Notes under the pieces: generated by a model
What the model was told of the DNA's origin: nothing
The model's database searches: none
What the model saw: only the letters and a program-made list of their open reading frames with translations
Translations under genes and position numbers: made by a program
Shown: positions 51,520-59,945 of the stretch, piece by piece
How the letters are laid out: the number at the start of each line of letters is the position of its first letter
Numbering within the stretch: position 1 is the stretch's first letter
Source of the DNA: Yinghuangia sp051388915
Lineage (GTDB): Bacteria > Actinomycetota > Actinomycetes > Streptomycetales > Streptomycetaceae
Assembly: GCF_051388915.1 (NCBI RefSeq)
Contig: NZ_JBPKBH010000001.1
Location: 1 to 64,000 of the forward strand
Direction: 5' to 3'
Length of the DNA: 64,000 nucleotides

Positions 51520-52727
51520 GGGCACTTGGAACTGCCCAGGGCGGTGCGGAATTCGGCGAGCATAGTGTTGAGGCGTCCGGGGTCTGGGAGGGAACGGGCC
51601 AGGTTCTGGGCGGAGTTGGCCGTGGCGGCGGCAAGTTCGCGTTCGCCTTGGTGGAGTTGGGCGAAGGCGAGGCGGATGGTGGCGAAGCCGCGGTTGCGTG
51701 GGAACTTTGCGGGGATGGAGGTTAGCGCGTGGTGGGCCGCGTACTCGGCGGAGGTTGGATCGCCGAGTGCCAGGTGGGCTTTGGCGCTCAGGGTGTGGAG
51801 TTCGCCCGAGCCGTAGAACGAGGTCCATGTCGGGCGCTCGCGGTTCTCCGCACGGCCGAGGGTGTCGGAGGCGCGGCCGAGATGGCGTAGCGCGGATTGG
51901 CGTTCGCCCAAGGCGGCGTGTGCGCCAGCGGCTTTGCCGTGCAGCATGGATGCGAAGAACGGGTCCCGTTTGGCAGTGGTCGTCGCTGCGGCGGCTCGGA
52001 GCGCGGCGAGCGAATCGGCGTGCTGGGCCCGTTGGTTGGCGATCACGAAGACGGTGTTCCAGGCAGCGATCTGGGTGGGCCCGTCGCCGGACATGCCGGC
52101 CAGCGTCAGGCTCGTGTGCGCGTGCCGCGATGCTCGTTGCAGGTCACGGGTATCGATGCACGACCACGCCGCAACGGCGACGAATTGCGCCGCCAGCGCG
52201 TCGATCCGCGCACGGACGCGTTGCGAGGCGCTCTTCGCCAAGGTTTCGCGACAGGCTGCCGCGCCTTCGAGGGCCGCGAGTTCGAGTGCGCGGTGTCCAC
52301 CCTGGCTGTTGCTGACCGAGTCCAGGCCCGCCAGTTGCTCTTCGAGTCGTCGGGCATCGCTCATTCCGACCACGGGCGCGGCGGCCACTGAGGGGGCGAA
52401 CGCAGCGGTCGCAACCCCGACCGCCGTAGCGCCGATGAAAGTACGTCGTTCCACGGGTTCCTCCGGCGCCCGCGAGGAACGTCGTCGACAGCGGGGGACG
52501 AACCCCAGGTCCTCGACGGGACACTTGAATACTTCCATCAAAGCGTCACGTTGACGCGCATGCGGCCAGCCGCATTCGCCGCTGAGCCAGCGTCGGACCG
52601 ACTTGTCGGAGAGGGTGCCGTACCGCCCGGTGCGGCGGTACTGGATCGCGTTCAGCCGCTCGGCCAACTCCTGCTGCGTGAACCCGTGTTCGCGCAGCGC
52701 GGCGGCGAGCTTCAGGTTTCTGGTCAT
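51516..52727 (-). CDS. XRE-family regulator with TPR-like C-terminus
   Basis: A 403-residue protein. The N-terminal HTH (LKLAAALREHGFTQQELAERLN, then SDKSVRRWLSGE) is followed by a hydrophobic Tat-like segment (RRTFIGATAVGVATAAF) and a helical repeat domain of TPR type. This architecture is common in streptomycete regulators. The start at 52727 fits the family. A 69-residue conserved protein is divergently encoded, a frequent companion of these genes. Confidence 0.82.
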   Translation of the reverse strand: MTRNLKLAAALREHGFTQQELAERLNAIQYRRTGRYGTLSDKSVRRWLSGECGWPHARQRDALMEVFKCPVEDLGFVPRCRRRSSRAPEEPVERRTFIGATAVGVATAAFAPSVAAAPVVGMSDARRLEEQLAGLDSVSNSQGGHRALELAALEGAAACRETLAKSASQRVRARIDALAAQFVAVAAWSCIDTRDLQRASRHAHTSLTLAGMSGDGPTQIAAWNTVFVIANQRAQHADSLAALRAAAATTTAKRDPFFASMLHGKAAGAHAALGERQSALRHLGRASDTLGRAENRERPTWTSFYGSGELHTLSAKAHLALGDPTSAEYAAHHALTSIPAKFPRNRGFATIRLAFAQLHQGERELAAATANSAQNLARSLPDPGRLNTMLAEFRTALGSSKCP

Positions 52728-52892
52728 GCACGTACGGTAAGCGACCCGATCCGCAACGTGGCCGGATCGGGTGGCGCAAAACGTCCTGTTCCCGAACGCC
52801 GTCGCGCAGTGCGGCGACCTGTTGGATGGCTTGTGCTTTCCGCTCCCATATTCCGCGTGGGACTTCGACGTACGACAGAGGGAGCGGACGGC

Positions 52893-53102
52893 ATGGGCGA
52901 CTTGTCGGGGGAGCGGACGTGCGCGCAGGCGCCGGAGGTGGGCACCGTACTGGACACGATCTACGGCCGCGCCCGGGTCATGGACGTACTGCGCCTCGGC
53001 GATGAGCCCGAGACGGTATGCCTCCGTCCCGAACGCGGCGGCCTCGAATGGACCGTCACCACCACCCAACTCCCGAGCGTGCTCATGCCTGTGCGTTCAT
53101 GA
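52893..53102 (+). CDS. Small conserved protein beside the XRE gene
   Basis: A 69-residue protein starting MGDLSGERTCAQAPEVGTVL and ending ...WTVTTTQLPSVLMPVRS. Similar small proteins (RxCxxPPxxGTVV) are common beside XRE regulators in streptomycetes, with unknown role. GGGAG lies upstream of the ATG. Confidence 0.72.
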   Translation: MGDLSGERTCAQAPEVGTVLDTIYGRARVMDVLRLGDEPETVCLRPERGGLEWTVTTTQLPSVLMPVRS

Positions 53103-53178
53103 ACCGTCGACTTCCGTTGTTCGGGGGTTGCCCCAGGCGTGGCGCCTTGTTGGGGCGGGGTTCCTAGCGTCGGCGACC

Positions 53179-55101
53179 ATGACCACCATGCACAGAGCGG
53201 CGCGACTGCGCCGTACGACCGTTCTCGGGCTGGCCGCCTTGGCCACCGCCTCCTTGCTGCCTCTTGCCGCGTCCGCCCCGGCGGGAGCGGATCCCGCTGC
53301 CGCCGCGAACACCGCCGCCCCCGCACCAGGTGAGGTGGTGGTGTCGGCGGACTTCTCCTCCGGTCGGCTGCCTGAGGGGTGGCGGGCGGTCGAGGGGGAG
53401 TGGACCGTCAGCGGCGGGCGGCTGCACGGGGTTTCGGCGTCCTCGGGGCAGCAGAGCCGGATCACCTTCGGGCAGCACCTCGCCGACTTCCGGTTCGAGG
53501 CGACGGCCCGGTTCGACAGCGTTGCGGACGCGGCGCGGTGGACCGCACTCGGGCTGGACGTGCCGTCGAGCGGTGCGGTGCCGTGGTCGATCGCGACCAT
53601 GCGCAGCGGTACGACGGCCGCGAACGGGCTGGAGTTCGCGCAGCGCACCGCCGCCAACACGTGGAACGTCACGGACACCGCCGCGGCGCCGAGCGCGGCC
53701 GGGGTCGGGCGGGACGTGCGGATAGCCGCCGAGGTGCACGGCGGGCAGGCGCGCTGGTTCTTCGACGGCAAGGAGGCGCTGCGCACCTCGCGGGTGCAGC
53801 GGTCCGCGGACGGCGGGCAGGCGCTGCTCGTCAACGGTGCGCGGGTGTCGTTCGACGACGTCAAGGTCACCGCGCTCGGCGCGCCGGGGTACCTGCGCCC
53901 GGTCGGGTCGCCGCTGACTGTCATCGCGCACCGCGGCGCCTCGTCGGCGGCGCCGGAGAACACCCTTGTGTCGGACGAGATCGCCCGGCGCGGCGGCGCG
54001 GAGTGGATCGAGAACGACGTCCAGCCGAGCAAGGACGGCGTGCCGCACATCCTGCACGACACGACCGTGGACCGGACGACCGACGGTGTCGGGCCGATCC
54101 GCACGCTGACGAGCGGGCAACTCGCCGCGCTGGACGCCGGATCGTGGTTCGCGCCGATGTACGCCGGATCACGCGTACCCACGTTGAGCGCGCAGTTGGA
54201 CGATCTCCGCACGCGCGGCGGCAAGTTGCTGCTGGAGATCAAGGGCGCACACACCAGGGACGAGGTGGCCCGCATCGTCGCCGACATCCGCGCGGCCGGG
54301 ATGACCGACCGCGTCTTCGTACAGAGCTTCGAGGTCGACGCGCTGCGGTACGTACGCGACTTGGCCCCCGAGCTGCCTCGCGGCCTGCTGCGCAGCACGT
54401 TGGACGCGGACCCGGTGGCGATCTCCGCGGAACTGGGACTGGCCTCGTACAACCCGTCCGACGCAGCGCTCATGACGCGGCCCGGCATCATCGCCGACCT
54501 GCACCGCGCCGGTGTCGCACTCATGGTGTGGACCGTCGACAGCGCCGCGCGCTGGCAGGCGCTGGAGGCCGCCGGGGTGGACGCGATCATCACCAACCGC
54601 CCGGCCGAACTCGCGGGCTGGAACGCCGGTTTCCTCCAGCGTCCGACGCCGCAGCCGCCCGCCCCGCCGGTGGTCCGGGTGACGGGCGTGACCGACGGCG
54701 CCGCGCTGGACCGCGCTCAGGCCCCGGTCGTCGGTGCCGCAGCGACGGACGCCGACAAGGTCACCGTCACCCTCGACGGCACCACTCTGGCCGCGGACAG
54801 GCCCCTCGACCTGCGCACCCTCCCGGCCGGACGGCACACCGTGACCGCCGAGGCCGTCGGCCCCGGCGGCACCGCCTCCGCCACGGCGTCCTTCACGATC
54901 GCGGTGACGCCGAGCGGCCTGGCGCACGTCCTGCTCACCTCGGGCGCGCAACCGCACGCCACATCCACGCTGATGACGATGCTCGCGCACAACCAGTGGG
55001 CGCCGCTGGCGAATTGGGCGGAGAACCAGGCGGGACGCTCCGTCCCGGCCCCGGCGGCCGAGGTCGTCGCGGCGGACGCCCGTACGCTCGCGGGTCGCTG
55101 A
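53179..55101 (+). CDS. Secreted glycerophosphodiester phosphodiesterase
   Basis: A 640-residue exported protein. Signal peptide (about 1-38, Arg-rich then hydrophobic, ending ASAPAGADP), a beta-sandwich (LamG/concanavalin-like, about 55-235), and a GDPD catalytic domain (about 247-490) with HRGASSAAPENT, ENDVQPSKDG and HDTTVDRTT. A C-terminal Ig-like segment follows. It would hydrolyse glycerophosphodiesters outside the cell to release glycerol-3-phosphate and an alcohol. The arrangement of an N-terminal sugar/lipid-binding domain is not rare in actinobacteria. Confidence 0.9.
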   Translation: MTTMHRAARLRRTTVLGLAALATASLLPLAASAPAGADPAAAANTAAPAPGEVVVSADFSSGRLPEGWRAVEGEWTVSGGRLHGVSASSGQQSRITFGQHLADFRFEATARFDSVADAARWTALGLDVPSSGAVPWSIATMRSGTTAANGLEFAQRTAANTWNVTDTAAAPSAAGVGRDVRIAAEVHGGQARWFFDGKEALRTSRVQRSADGGQALLVNGARVSFDDVKVTALGAPGYLRPVGSPLTVIAHRGASSAAPENTLVSDEIARRGGAEWIENDVQPSKDGVPHILHDTTVDRTTDGVGPIRTLTSGQLAALDAGSWFAPMYAGSRVPTLSAQLDDLRTRGGKLLLEIKGAHTRDEVARIVADIRAAGMTDRVFVQSFEVDALRYVRDLAPELPRGLLRSTLDADPVAISAELGLASYNPSDAALMTRPGIIADLHRAGVALMVWTVDSAARWQALEAAGVDAIITNRPAELAGWNAGFLQRPTPQPPAPPVVRVTGVTDGAALDRAQAPVVGAAATDADKVTVTLDGTTLAADRPLDLRTLPAGRHTVTAEAVGPGGTASATASFTIAVTPSGLAHVLLTSGAQPHATSTLMTMLAHNQWAPLANWAENQAGRSVPAPAAEVVAADARTLAGR

Positions 55102-55143
55102 CGGGCCGTCAACGGCGGCCGCGGCCAGGAACCGTAATCGCTT

Positions 55144-55279
55144 AGAACAGCCGCGGCCGGTACAACGGCGGCCGAGAACAACGGTGGTCGAGAACAGCCA
55201 CAGCCGAGAACAGCCACAGCCGAGAACAACCCCGGTCGAGAACAACAGTCGTCAAGAACGGCCGGAGGGGGGGGGGGGG
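55144..55279. repeat. 16-bp tandem array running into an assembly gap
   Basis: Seven units of 16 bp beginning AGAACA (AGAACAGCCACAGCCG twice exactly, at 55191-55206 and 55207-55222) from 55144 to 55254, then a partial unit and poly-G. The array may have caused the gap. The spacer 55102-55457 contains no gene. Confidence 0.9.
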
Positions 55280-55395
55280 NNNNNNNNNNNNNNNNNNNNN
55301 NNNNNNNNNNNNNNNNNNNNNNNNNNNNNNNNNNNNNNNNNNNNNNNNNNNNNNNNNNNNNNNNNNNNNNNNNNNNNNNNNNNNNNNNNNNNNNN
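55280..55395. other. Assembly gap (116 N)
   Basis: Flanked on the left by a poly-G run of about 14 and directly by the tandem array; on the right by a C/G-rich stretch. No flank duplication seen. Confidence 0.95.
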
Positions 55396-55457
55396 CGGCG
55401 GCCCCGGCACCCGCCGGGGCCACCGCCCTCTGCCATGCATGCGAAGTACCAGGCCCG

Positions 55458-56651
55458 TCAGCCCAGTTCGTTGCCCAGGATGGAGATGAACGAGACCATC
55501 TCGCCCGGGTAGCCGCCCAGGTTGTGGGTCAGGGCGAGCTTGCGGTCCGTCTCCGGGATGCGGCGCTCCGTCGGGGCCTCGCCGCGCAGTTGCAGCCACG
55601 CCTCGAACATCATGCGCAGGCCGGACGCGCCGACCGGGTGCCCGAAGGACTTGAGGCCGCCGTCCGGGTTGACCGGGAGGCGCCCGTCGAGGTTGAAGGC
55701 CCCCGCGAGGACCTCCTTCCACGCGGTGCCGCGGTCGGCGAACTGGAGGTCCTCCATCAGGACCAGCTCGGTCGGCGTGAAGCAGTCGTGCACCTCGGCC
55801 ATCGCGATCTGGTTGCGCGGGTCGGTCACGCCCGCCTGCGCGTACGCGTCCTTCGCGCAGGCCGCGATCTCCCAGAAGGTCGTGTAGTCGTACTCCGGGT
55901 CGATGACGCCCGAGCCGTTGCCCGCGACCATCGACAGCGCCTTGATGAACAGCGGCTTGTCGGTGTACTTGTACGCGTCCTCGGCCCGCACCACGATCGC
56001 CGCCGCCGCGCCGTCCGCGACGCCCGCGCAGTCGAACACGCCGAGCTGTCCGGCCAGCTTCGGCATCGCCGAGATCTTCTCCGGCGCGATCTCCTTGCGG
56101 AACTGCGCGCGCGGGTTGCGGGCGCCGTTGTAGTGGTTCTTGGAGGCGATGTGCGACAGCACGGCGCGCATCTCCTCCTCGGAGACGCCGTACTTGTGCC
56201 CGTACGCCGGCGCCACCATCGAGAACATCGCCGCCGCGGTGAGCGTGCGCGCGGTCCCGTCGCCGGGGATCGGGAACGCGTTCAGGCCCTGGTAGCCGCC
56301 GTCCTTGACCTTCTCGACGCCGACCGCCATCGCCACGTCGTACGCGCCCGAGGCGACCGCGTACGCCGCCTGCCGCAGCGCCTCCGAGCCCGTCGCGCAC
56401 ATGTTCTCGACGCGCGTGACCGGCTTGTTCTGGATCTGGAGCGGCTTGGACAGCACCATGCCGCTCATGCCGGTCTGCGCGGTGCCGAGCCAGAAGGCGT
56501 CGACGTCGTCCTTGGCGATGCCGGCGGACGCGAACGTCTCCTGCGCGGCGTCGATCAGCAGGTCGTCGGTGCCCTTGTCCCAGGCCTCGACGAAGGGCGT
56601 GCAGCCCATGCCGACGATCGCGACGCGGTCCTTGATGCCGTGGGATCCCAT
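55458..56651 (-). CDS. Thiolase-family protein (SCP-x/Ltp-type)
   Basis: A 397-residue thiolase-fold protein. The nucleophile is Cys85 in VENMCATGSEAL, and FGHPVGASG holds the catalytic His. The sequence lacks the C-terminal Cys of biosynthetic thiolases (GNELG end), as in SCP-x/Ltp-type proteins involved in steroid side-chain or branched-acyl degradation. The start is three bases from the upstream gene's stop, so the two form an operon and are probably partners in one complex. Confidence 0.88.
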   Translation of the reverse strand: MGSHGIKDRVAIVGMGCTPFVEAWDKGTDDLLIDAAQETFASAGIAKDDVDAFWLGTAQTGMSGMVLSKPLQIQNKPVTRVENMCATGSEALRQAAYAVASGAYDVAMAVGVEKVKDGGYQGLNAFPIPGDGTARTLTAAAMFSMVAPAYGHKYGVSEEEMRAVLSHIASKNHYNGARNPRAQFRKEIAPEKISAMPKLAGQLGVFDCAGVADGAAAAIVVRAEDAYKYTDKPLFIKALSMVAGNGSGVIDPEYDYTTFWEIAACAKDAYAQAGVTDPRNQIAMAEVHDCFTPTELVLMEDLQFADRGTAWKEVLAGAFNLDGRLPVNPDGGLKSFGHPVGASGLRMMFEAWLQLRGEAPTERRIPETDRKLALTHNLGGYPGEMVSFISILGNELG

Positions 56652-56653
56652 GC

Positions 56654-58132
56654 TCAGGCCTCCTGCGCGGACTCGGAGGAAGCGGTCCGCACCGGGCGGG
56701 CCTTCCAGAAGTAGTTGTGGATGCCGTCCGCCGTGCCGATCCGACGGAACGTCAGCTCGACCCGGTCGCCGATCGCGACCTGGTCGGCGTCCATGTCCGT
56801 CAGCTCGATCGGCAGACGACCCCCGCCGTCGAAGTCCACGACCGCGAACACCACCGGCGGGGACGGCGAGTACGCCATCCGGTCAATGGTGAACGTCTTG
56901 ACGGTGCCCACCGATTCCGCCATCGCGATCGGCTCCATGTCGTCCACCGCGCCGCCGTTCATCGACACGCGGGCGGGCGGCAGGTGCACGGCGCCGGAGG
57001 AGCGGTCCTGCGAGCCGACCAGGCCGAACTTCCAGTCCACCGACCGCACCGCGGCCGAGGACGAGGTACGGGCCGGCTCCGGGCGGCGCGGCGGCTCGAC
57101 CTGGAGCGTGCCGCGCCAGGCCAGGAACTTGCCGTACGCGATGGGCGCGCCCCCCGCGACCTGCGCGGCGACCGGGCGGGACGGGGCGTACGAGCCCAGC
57201 GCCTCCGTGGTGCGGAACAGGAACACCTCGGCGCCGTCCGACAGCACGACGACCGCGACGACCTTGCCCGCGGCCGCGCCGCCGGACCCGGCGAGCGCGT
57301 CGAGGACGGACGCCAGCAGTACGCCCGGGTGCGCGGCGCCGGTGGTGCCCACGGTCGCGGCGAGGTCGTCCGCGAGCACCCCTTCGCGCACCCCGAGCTT
57401 GCGGCCGAGGCCGGCCACCGCGCGGGCGTGCAGGCCGGTGACCACGGCGTGGTCGACCTGGTCGGCGGTCAGGCCGGTGGCCTTGAGGGCGTCGGTCCAG
57501 GCCTGGCGTCCGGCGGCGAGGTACTGGTTCTCGCCGAACTTCTCCTCCCACAGCTTCGAGCGCGTGTCGCCCGGGGTACGCCAGCGGTCGACGAACTCGG
57601 CGGTCGCGGAGGCGCCGCCCAGGTACTCGGCGACGACCGGGCCGTCCGCGGACGAGCCGACCAGCAGGGCCGAGGCGCCGTCGCCGCCGGCCGACTCGTC
57701 GCCGGAGCCGGGCAGGCCGCCTCGGATGTCGGCGCCGACGACCAGGGCGGACGAGCCCCCGTCGAGGGCCAGGCGGAGCAGGCCCGCGGCCGAGCGCACC
57801 GAGCCCGTCGCGTCGATGGCCGGTACGCCGCCGTCCAGCCGCAGCGCGGCGTGGATCGCCGTCGCGTTGGTGCGGTCCGCGTACGCGGGCGCGACCGTCG
57901 CGAACAGCAGCGCGCGCGGCGAGGTACCGGGCGTGTCGCGCAGCGCGTTGCGCGCCGCCTCCACGCCGAGGGTGGTGGTGTCCTCGTCGAACGACGCGAC
58001 GGTGCGGGTGCCCCGCCCGCCGCCGGTGCCCGCGACCGGGGCGATGCCCTTGCGGTCGAGGCGGCGGTACGGCAGGTACGCGCCATAGCCCAGGATGCCG
58101 CGCACGGCTCCTCCGGTGTTCGGTGTGGTCAT
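56654..58132 (-). CDS. HMG-CoA-synthase-like protein fused to an OB-fold (DUF35-type) domain
   Basis: A 492-residue two-domain protein. The N-terminal thiolase-superfamily domain (about 1-325; ILGYGAYLPYRRLDRKGI, then IDATGSVRSAAGLL) has Ser-like replacement at the expected nucleophile (GSVRSA), so it may be non-catalytic. The C-terminal part (about 360-480) is a zinc-ribbon/OB-like domain (FAVVDFDGGGRLPIELTD, DRVELTFRRIGTADGIHNYFWKARP quoted in part). Fusion partners of this type pair with Ltp-type thiolases/aldolases in steroid catabolism. ATG at 58132. Confidence 0.83.
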   Translation of the reverse strand: MTTPNTGGAVRGILGYGAYLPYRRLDRKGIAPVAGTGGGRGTRTVASFDEDTTTLGVEAARNALRDTPGTSPRALLFATVAPAYADRTNATAIHAALRLDGGVPAIDATGSVRSAAGLLRLALDGGSSALVVGADIRGGLPGSGDESAGGDGASALLVGSSADGPVVAEYLGGASATAEFVDRWRTPGDTRSKLWEEKFGENQYLAAGRQAWTDALKATGLTADQVDHAVVTGLHARAVAGLGRKLGVREGVLADDLAATVGTTGAAHPGVLLASVLDALAGSGGAAAGKVVAVVVLSDGAEVFLFRTTEALGSYAPSRPVAAQVAGGAPIAYGKFLAWRGTLQVEPPRRPEPARTSSSAAVRSVDWKFGLVGSQDRSSGAVHLPPARVSMNGGAVDDMEPIAMAESVGTVKTFTIDRMAYSPSPPVVFAVVDFDGGGRLPIELTDMDADQVAIGDRVELTFRRIGTADGIHNYFWKARPVRTASSESAQEA

Positions 58133-58241
58133 CGTGGTAGGTACCGTCGCTTCCGCTCGTCGGCGCTCGGTGGCGAGTCGTCGCAGTCCATCAGTTCGGG
58201 CGGTTCTGGTGGTGCAGTCTGGCGGTTCGGCGGCCGGGCCC

Positions 58242-58373
58242 NNNNNNNNNNNNNNNNNNNNNNNNNNNNNNNNNNNNNNNNNNNNNNNNNNNNNNNNNNN
58301 NNNNNNNNNNNNNNNNNNNNNNNNNNNNNNNNNNNNNNNNNNNNNNNNNNNNNNNNNNNNNNNNNNNNNNNNN
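58242..58373. other. Assembly gap (132 N) in an intergenic spacer
   Basis: The left edge ends CGGGCCC and the right edge starts CGGGCCC, a seven-base match compatible with an unmerged overlap. It lies between the CoA-transferase and the HMG-CoA-synthase-like gene. Confidence 0.9.
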
Positions 58374-58394
58374 CGGGCCCGGCCCACGGGCGGC

Positions 58395-59636
58395 TCAGCC
58401 GGTCGCGCCCGACTCGGTGAGCCGGGCGATCTCCTCCGCGGACAGCCCGAGCTCCTCGCGCAGGATCTCCTCGGTGTGCTCGCCGAGCCACGGCACGCGG
58501 CTCGCCGGGGGCTCGGCCACCTTGGACAGCTTGACCGGGTTGCCCGGGGACAGCACCGGCTCGGGGACGCCGTCCGTCCGCTCCATCGGCACGAGCATGT
58601 TGCGCCTGCGGACATGCTCGTCCTCGATGACGTCGCCCGGGTTGTAGATCGGGCCGGACGCCACGCCGACCCCGCTGAGCGCGGCACAGGCCTGGATGCG
58701 GCTCTTGTCCGCGGCCCACCCCTCGACGCCGGGGCGGATGACGTCCTCAAGGTGGTTGAACCAGTCCTGCGGACCGGCCAGGCGCGGGTCGTCCACCCAC
58801 TCCGGGTGGCCGACCAGTTCCGCGAGCGCCTTGAACATGTGCGGGCGCGCGCACTGGATGATCAGGTAGCCGTCGAAGGCCTTGAAGGAGTGGTTGATCA
58901 GCGGGGCCAGGCCGGGGTCCTTCAGGCCCATCGACCAGTAGCTGATCCCCGCGTCGTTGAGGGCGACCATCGCGTCGAACATCGCGATGTCGACGTACTG
59001 ACCCTGCCCGGTCGCGTCGCGGTGCCGCAGCGCGGCGAGCACCCCGATGACCGCGAACAGCGCCGAGCCGGTGTCGCCGAGCGCGCCCAGCGGCGAGACG
59101 ATCGGTGCGATGCCGGGAGCGCGCTTGAACTCGTACAGCCCGGCCATGCCCTCGGCGATCGGGGCGTACGCCGGCCAGCTCGTGTAGGGGCTGTCGGTGT
59201 TGCCGAAGCCGGACACCGACAGGTAGACGGCGCGCGGGTTGATCGCCGCGATGTCCTCGTAGCCGAGGCCCAGGCGGGCCGCGACGCCCGGCTTGAAGTT
59301 CTCGCACACGATGTCGGCCTTGGCCGCCAGCTTGCGCACGATCTCCAGGCCCTCGGGGTTCTTCAGGTCCACGGTGATGCTGCGTTTGCCCATGTTGTTG
59401 CGCAGAAACGTGACCCCGACCTTGCGGCCCTCGGGGTCGTTCATCGACGGCAGCGAGGTGCGCCCCGAGTCGCCGACGCCGGGCGACTCGATCTTGATCA
59501 CCTCGGCGCCGAACCTGGCGAGCATCTGGGTGGCGTACGGCAGGGCCTGCATCTGCTCGATGGCCAGGACCCGGACCCCGTCCAGGGGCTTCCCGAACCG
59601 CTCAAGGCCCTCGTCGCCGACCTCTCCCATGCTCAT
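58395..59636 (-). CDS. Class III (CaiB/BaiF) CoA-transferase
   Basis: A 413-residue family III CoA-transferase: VRVLAIEQMQALPYATQML, then FGAEVIKIESPGVGDSGR, NMGKRSITVDLKNPEG and VCENFKPGVAARLGLGYEDI. The Asp expected at the active site may be the one within WPAYAPIAEGMAG-type sequence region, where Asp is absent (Ala-Pro); the nucleophile assignment is therefore uncertain. ATG at 59636 has GGAG upstream (59651 is an alternative). It is likely to share the lipid/steroid catabolic role of the downstream genes. Confidence 0.87.
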   Translation of the reverse strand: MSMGEVGDEGLERFGKPLDGVRVLAIEQMQALPYATQMLARFGAEVIKIESPGVGDSGRTSLPSMNDPEGRKVGVTFLRNNMGKRSITVDLKNPEGLEIVRKLAAKADIVCENFKPGVAARLGLGYEDIAAINPRAVYLSVSGFGNTDSPYTSWPAYAPIAEGMAGLYEFKRAPGIAPIVSPLGALGDTGSALFAVIGVLAALRHRDATGQGQYVDIAMFDAMVALNDAGISYWSMGLKDPGLAPLINHSFKAFDGYLIIQCARPHMFKALAELVGHPEWVDDPRLAGPQDWFNHLEDVIRPGVEGWAADKSRIQACAALSGVGVASGPIYNPGDVIEDEHVRRRNMLVPMERTDGVPEPVLSPGNPVKLSKVAEPPASRVPWLGEHTEEILREELGLSAEEIARLTESGATG

Positions 59637-59736
59637 TGTGTCTCCGTCCATGGTGGTGCCCGTTCCGGCCGGATGACCCGCCTGACCTGGGCTTCCGCCA
59701 TCGGCCAGGGGTTTCCACCCTGCCTTGCCACCATAG

Positions 59737-59751
59737 CTGACGGAGAGTCAG
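59737..59751. promoter_or_regulatory. Palindrome CTGAC-N5-GTCAG upstream of the CoA-transferase
   Basis: CTGAC (59737-59741) and GTCAG (59747-59751), extended by TA at both outer ends one base away, lie about 100 bp upstream of the start on the minus strand. The symmetry fits a TetR-type operator in a lipid-catabolic promoter. Confidence 0.5.
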
Positions 59752-59813
59752 ATAAGCAGAGGGCAGGGGCGTGACGGAGCGCACGCGCGGCTGACGCGGT
59801 CGGTGCGACCGAC

Positions 59814-59869
59814 GCGTCCGGGGTGACACATCCGGTGTGACGCGACCAGTGTGCCGCGTCCGGTGTCAG
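59814..59869. repeat. 14-bp tandem repeats
   Basis: Four contiguous 14-bp units (GCGTCCGGGGTGAC, ACATCCGGTGTGAC, GCGACCAGTGTGCC, GCGTCCGGTGTCAG), followed to about 59905 by three units of GGGACGGGG(G)CTT. Both occupy the 309-bp spacer 59637-59945, which has no gene. Confidence 0.85.
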
Positions 59870-59945
59870 GGGACGGGGCTTGGGACGGGGGCTTGGGACG
59901 GGTGGCATGCAGTGTGTGGGACGAGGCCACCGCGGCGGACCCGCG

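Noticed and set aside
52373..52450. Tat signal peptide in the XRE regulator
   Set aside because: The RRTFIGATAVGV stretch is internal, after an N-terminal HTH, and occurs widely in this regulator type, so export is unlikely.
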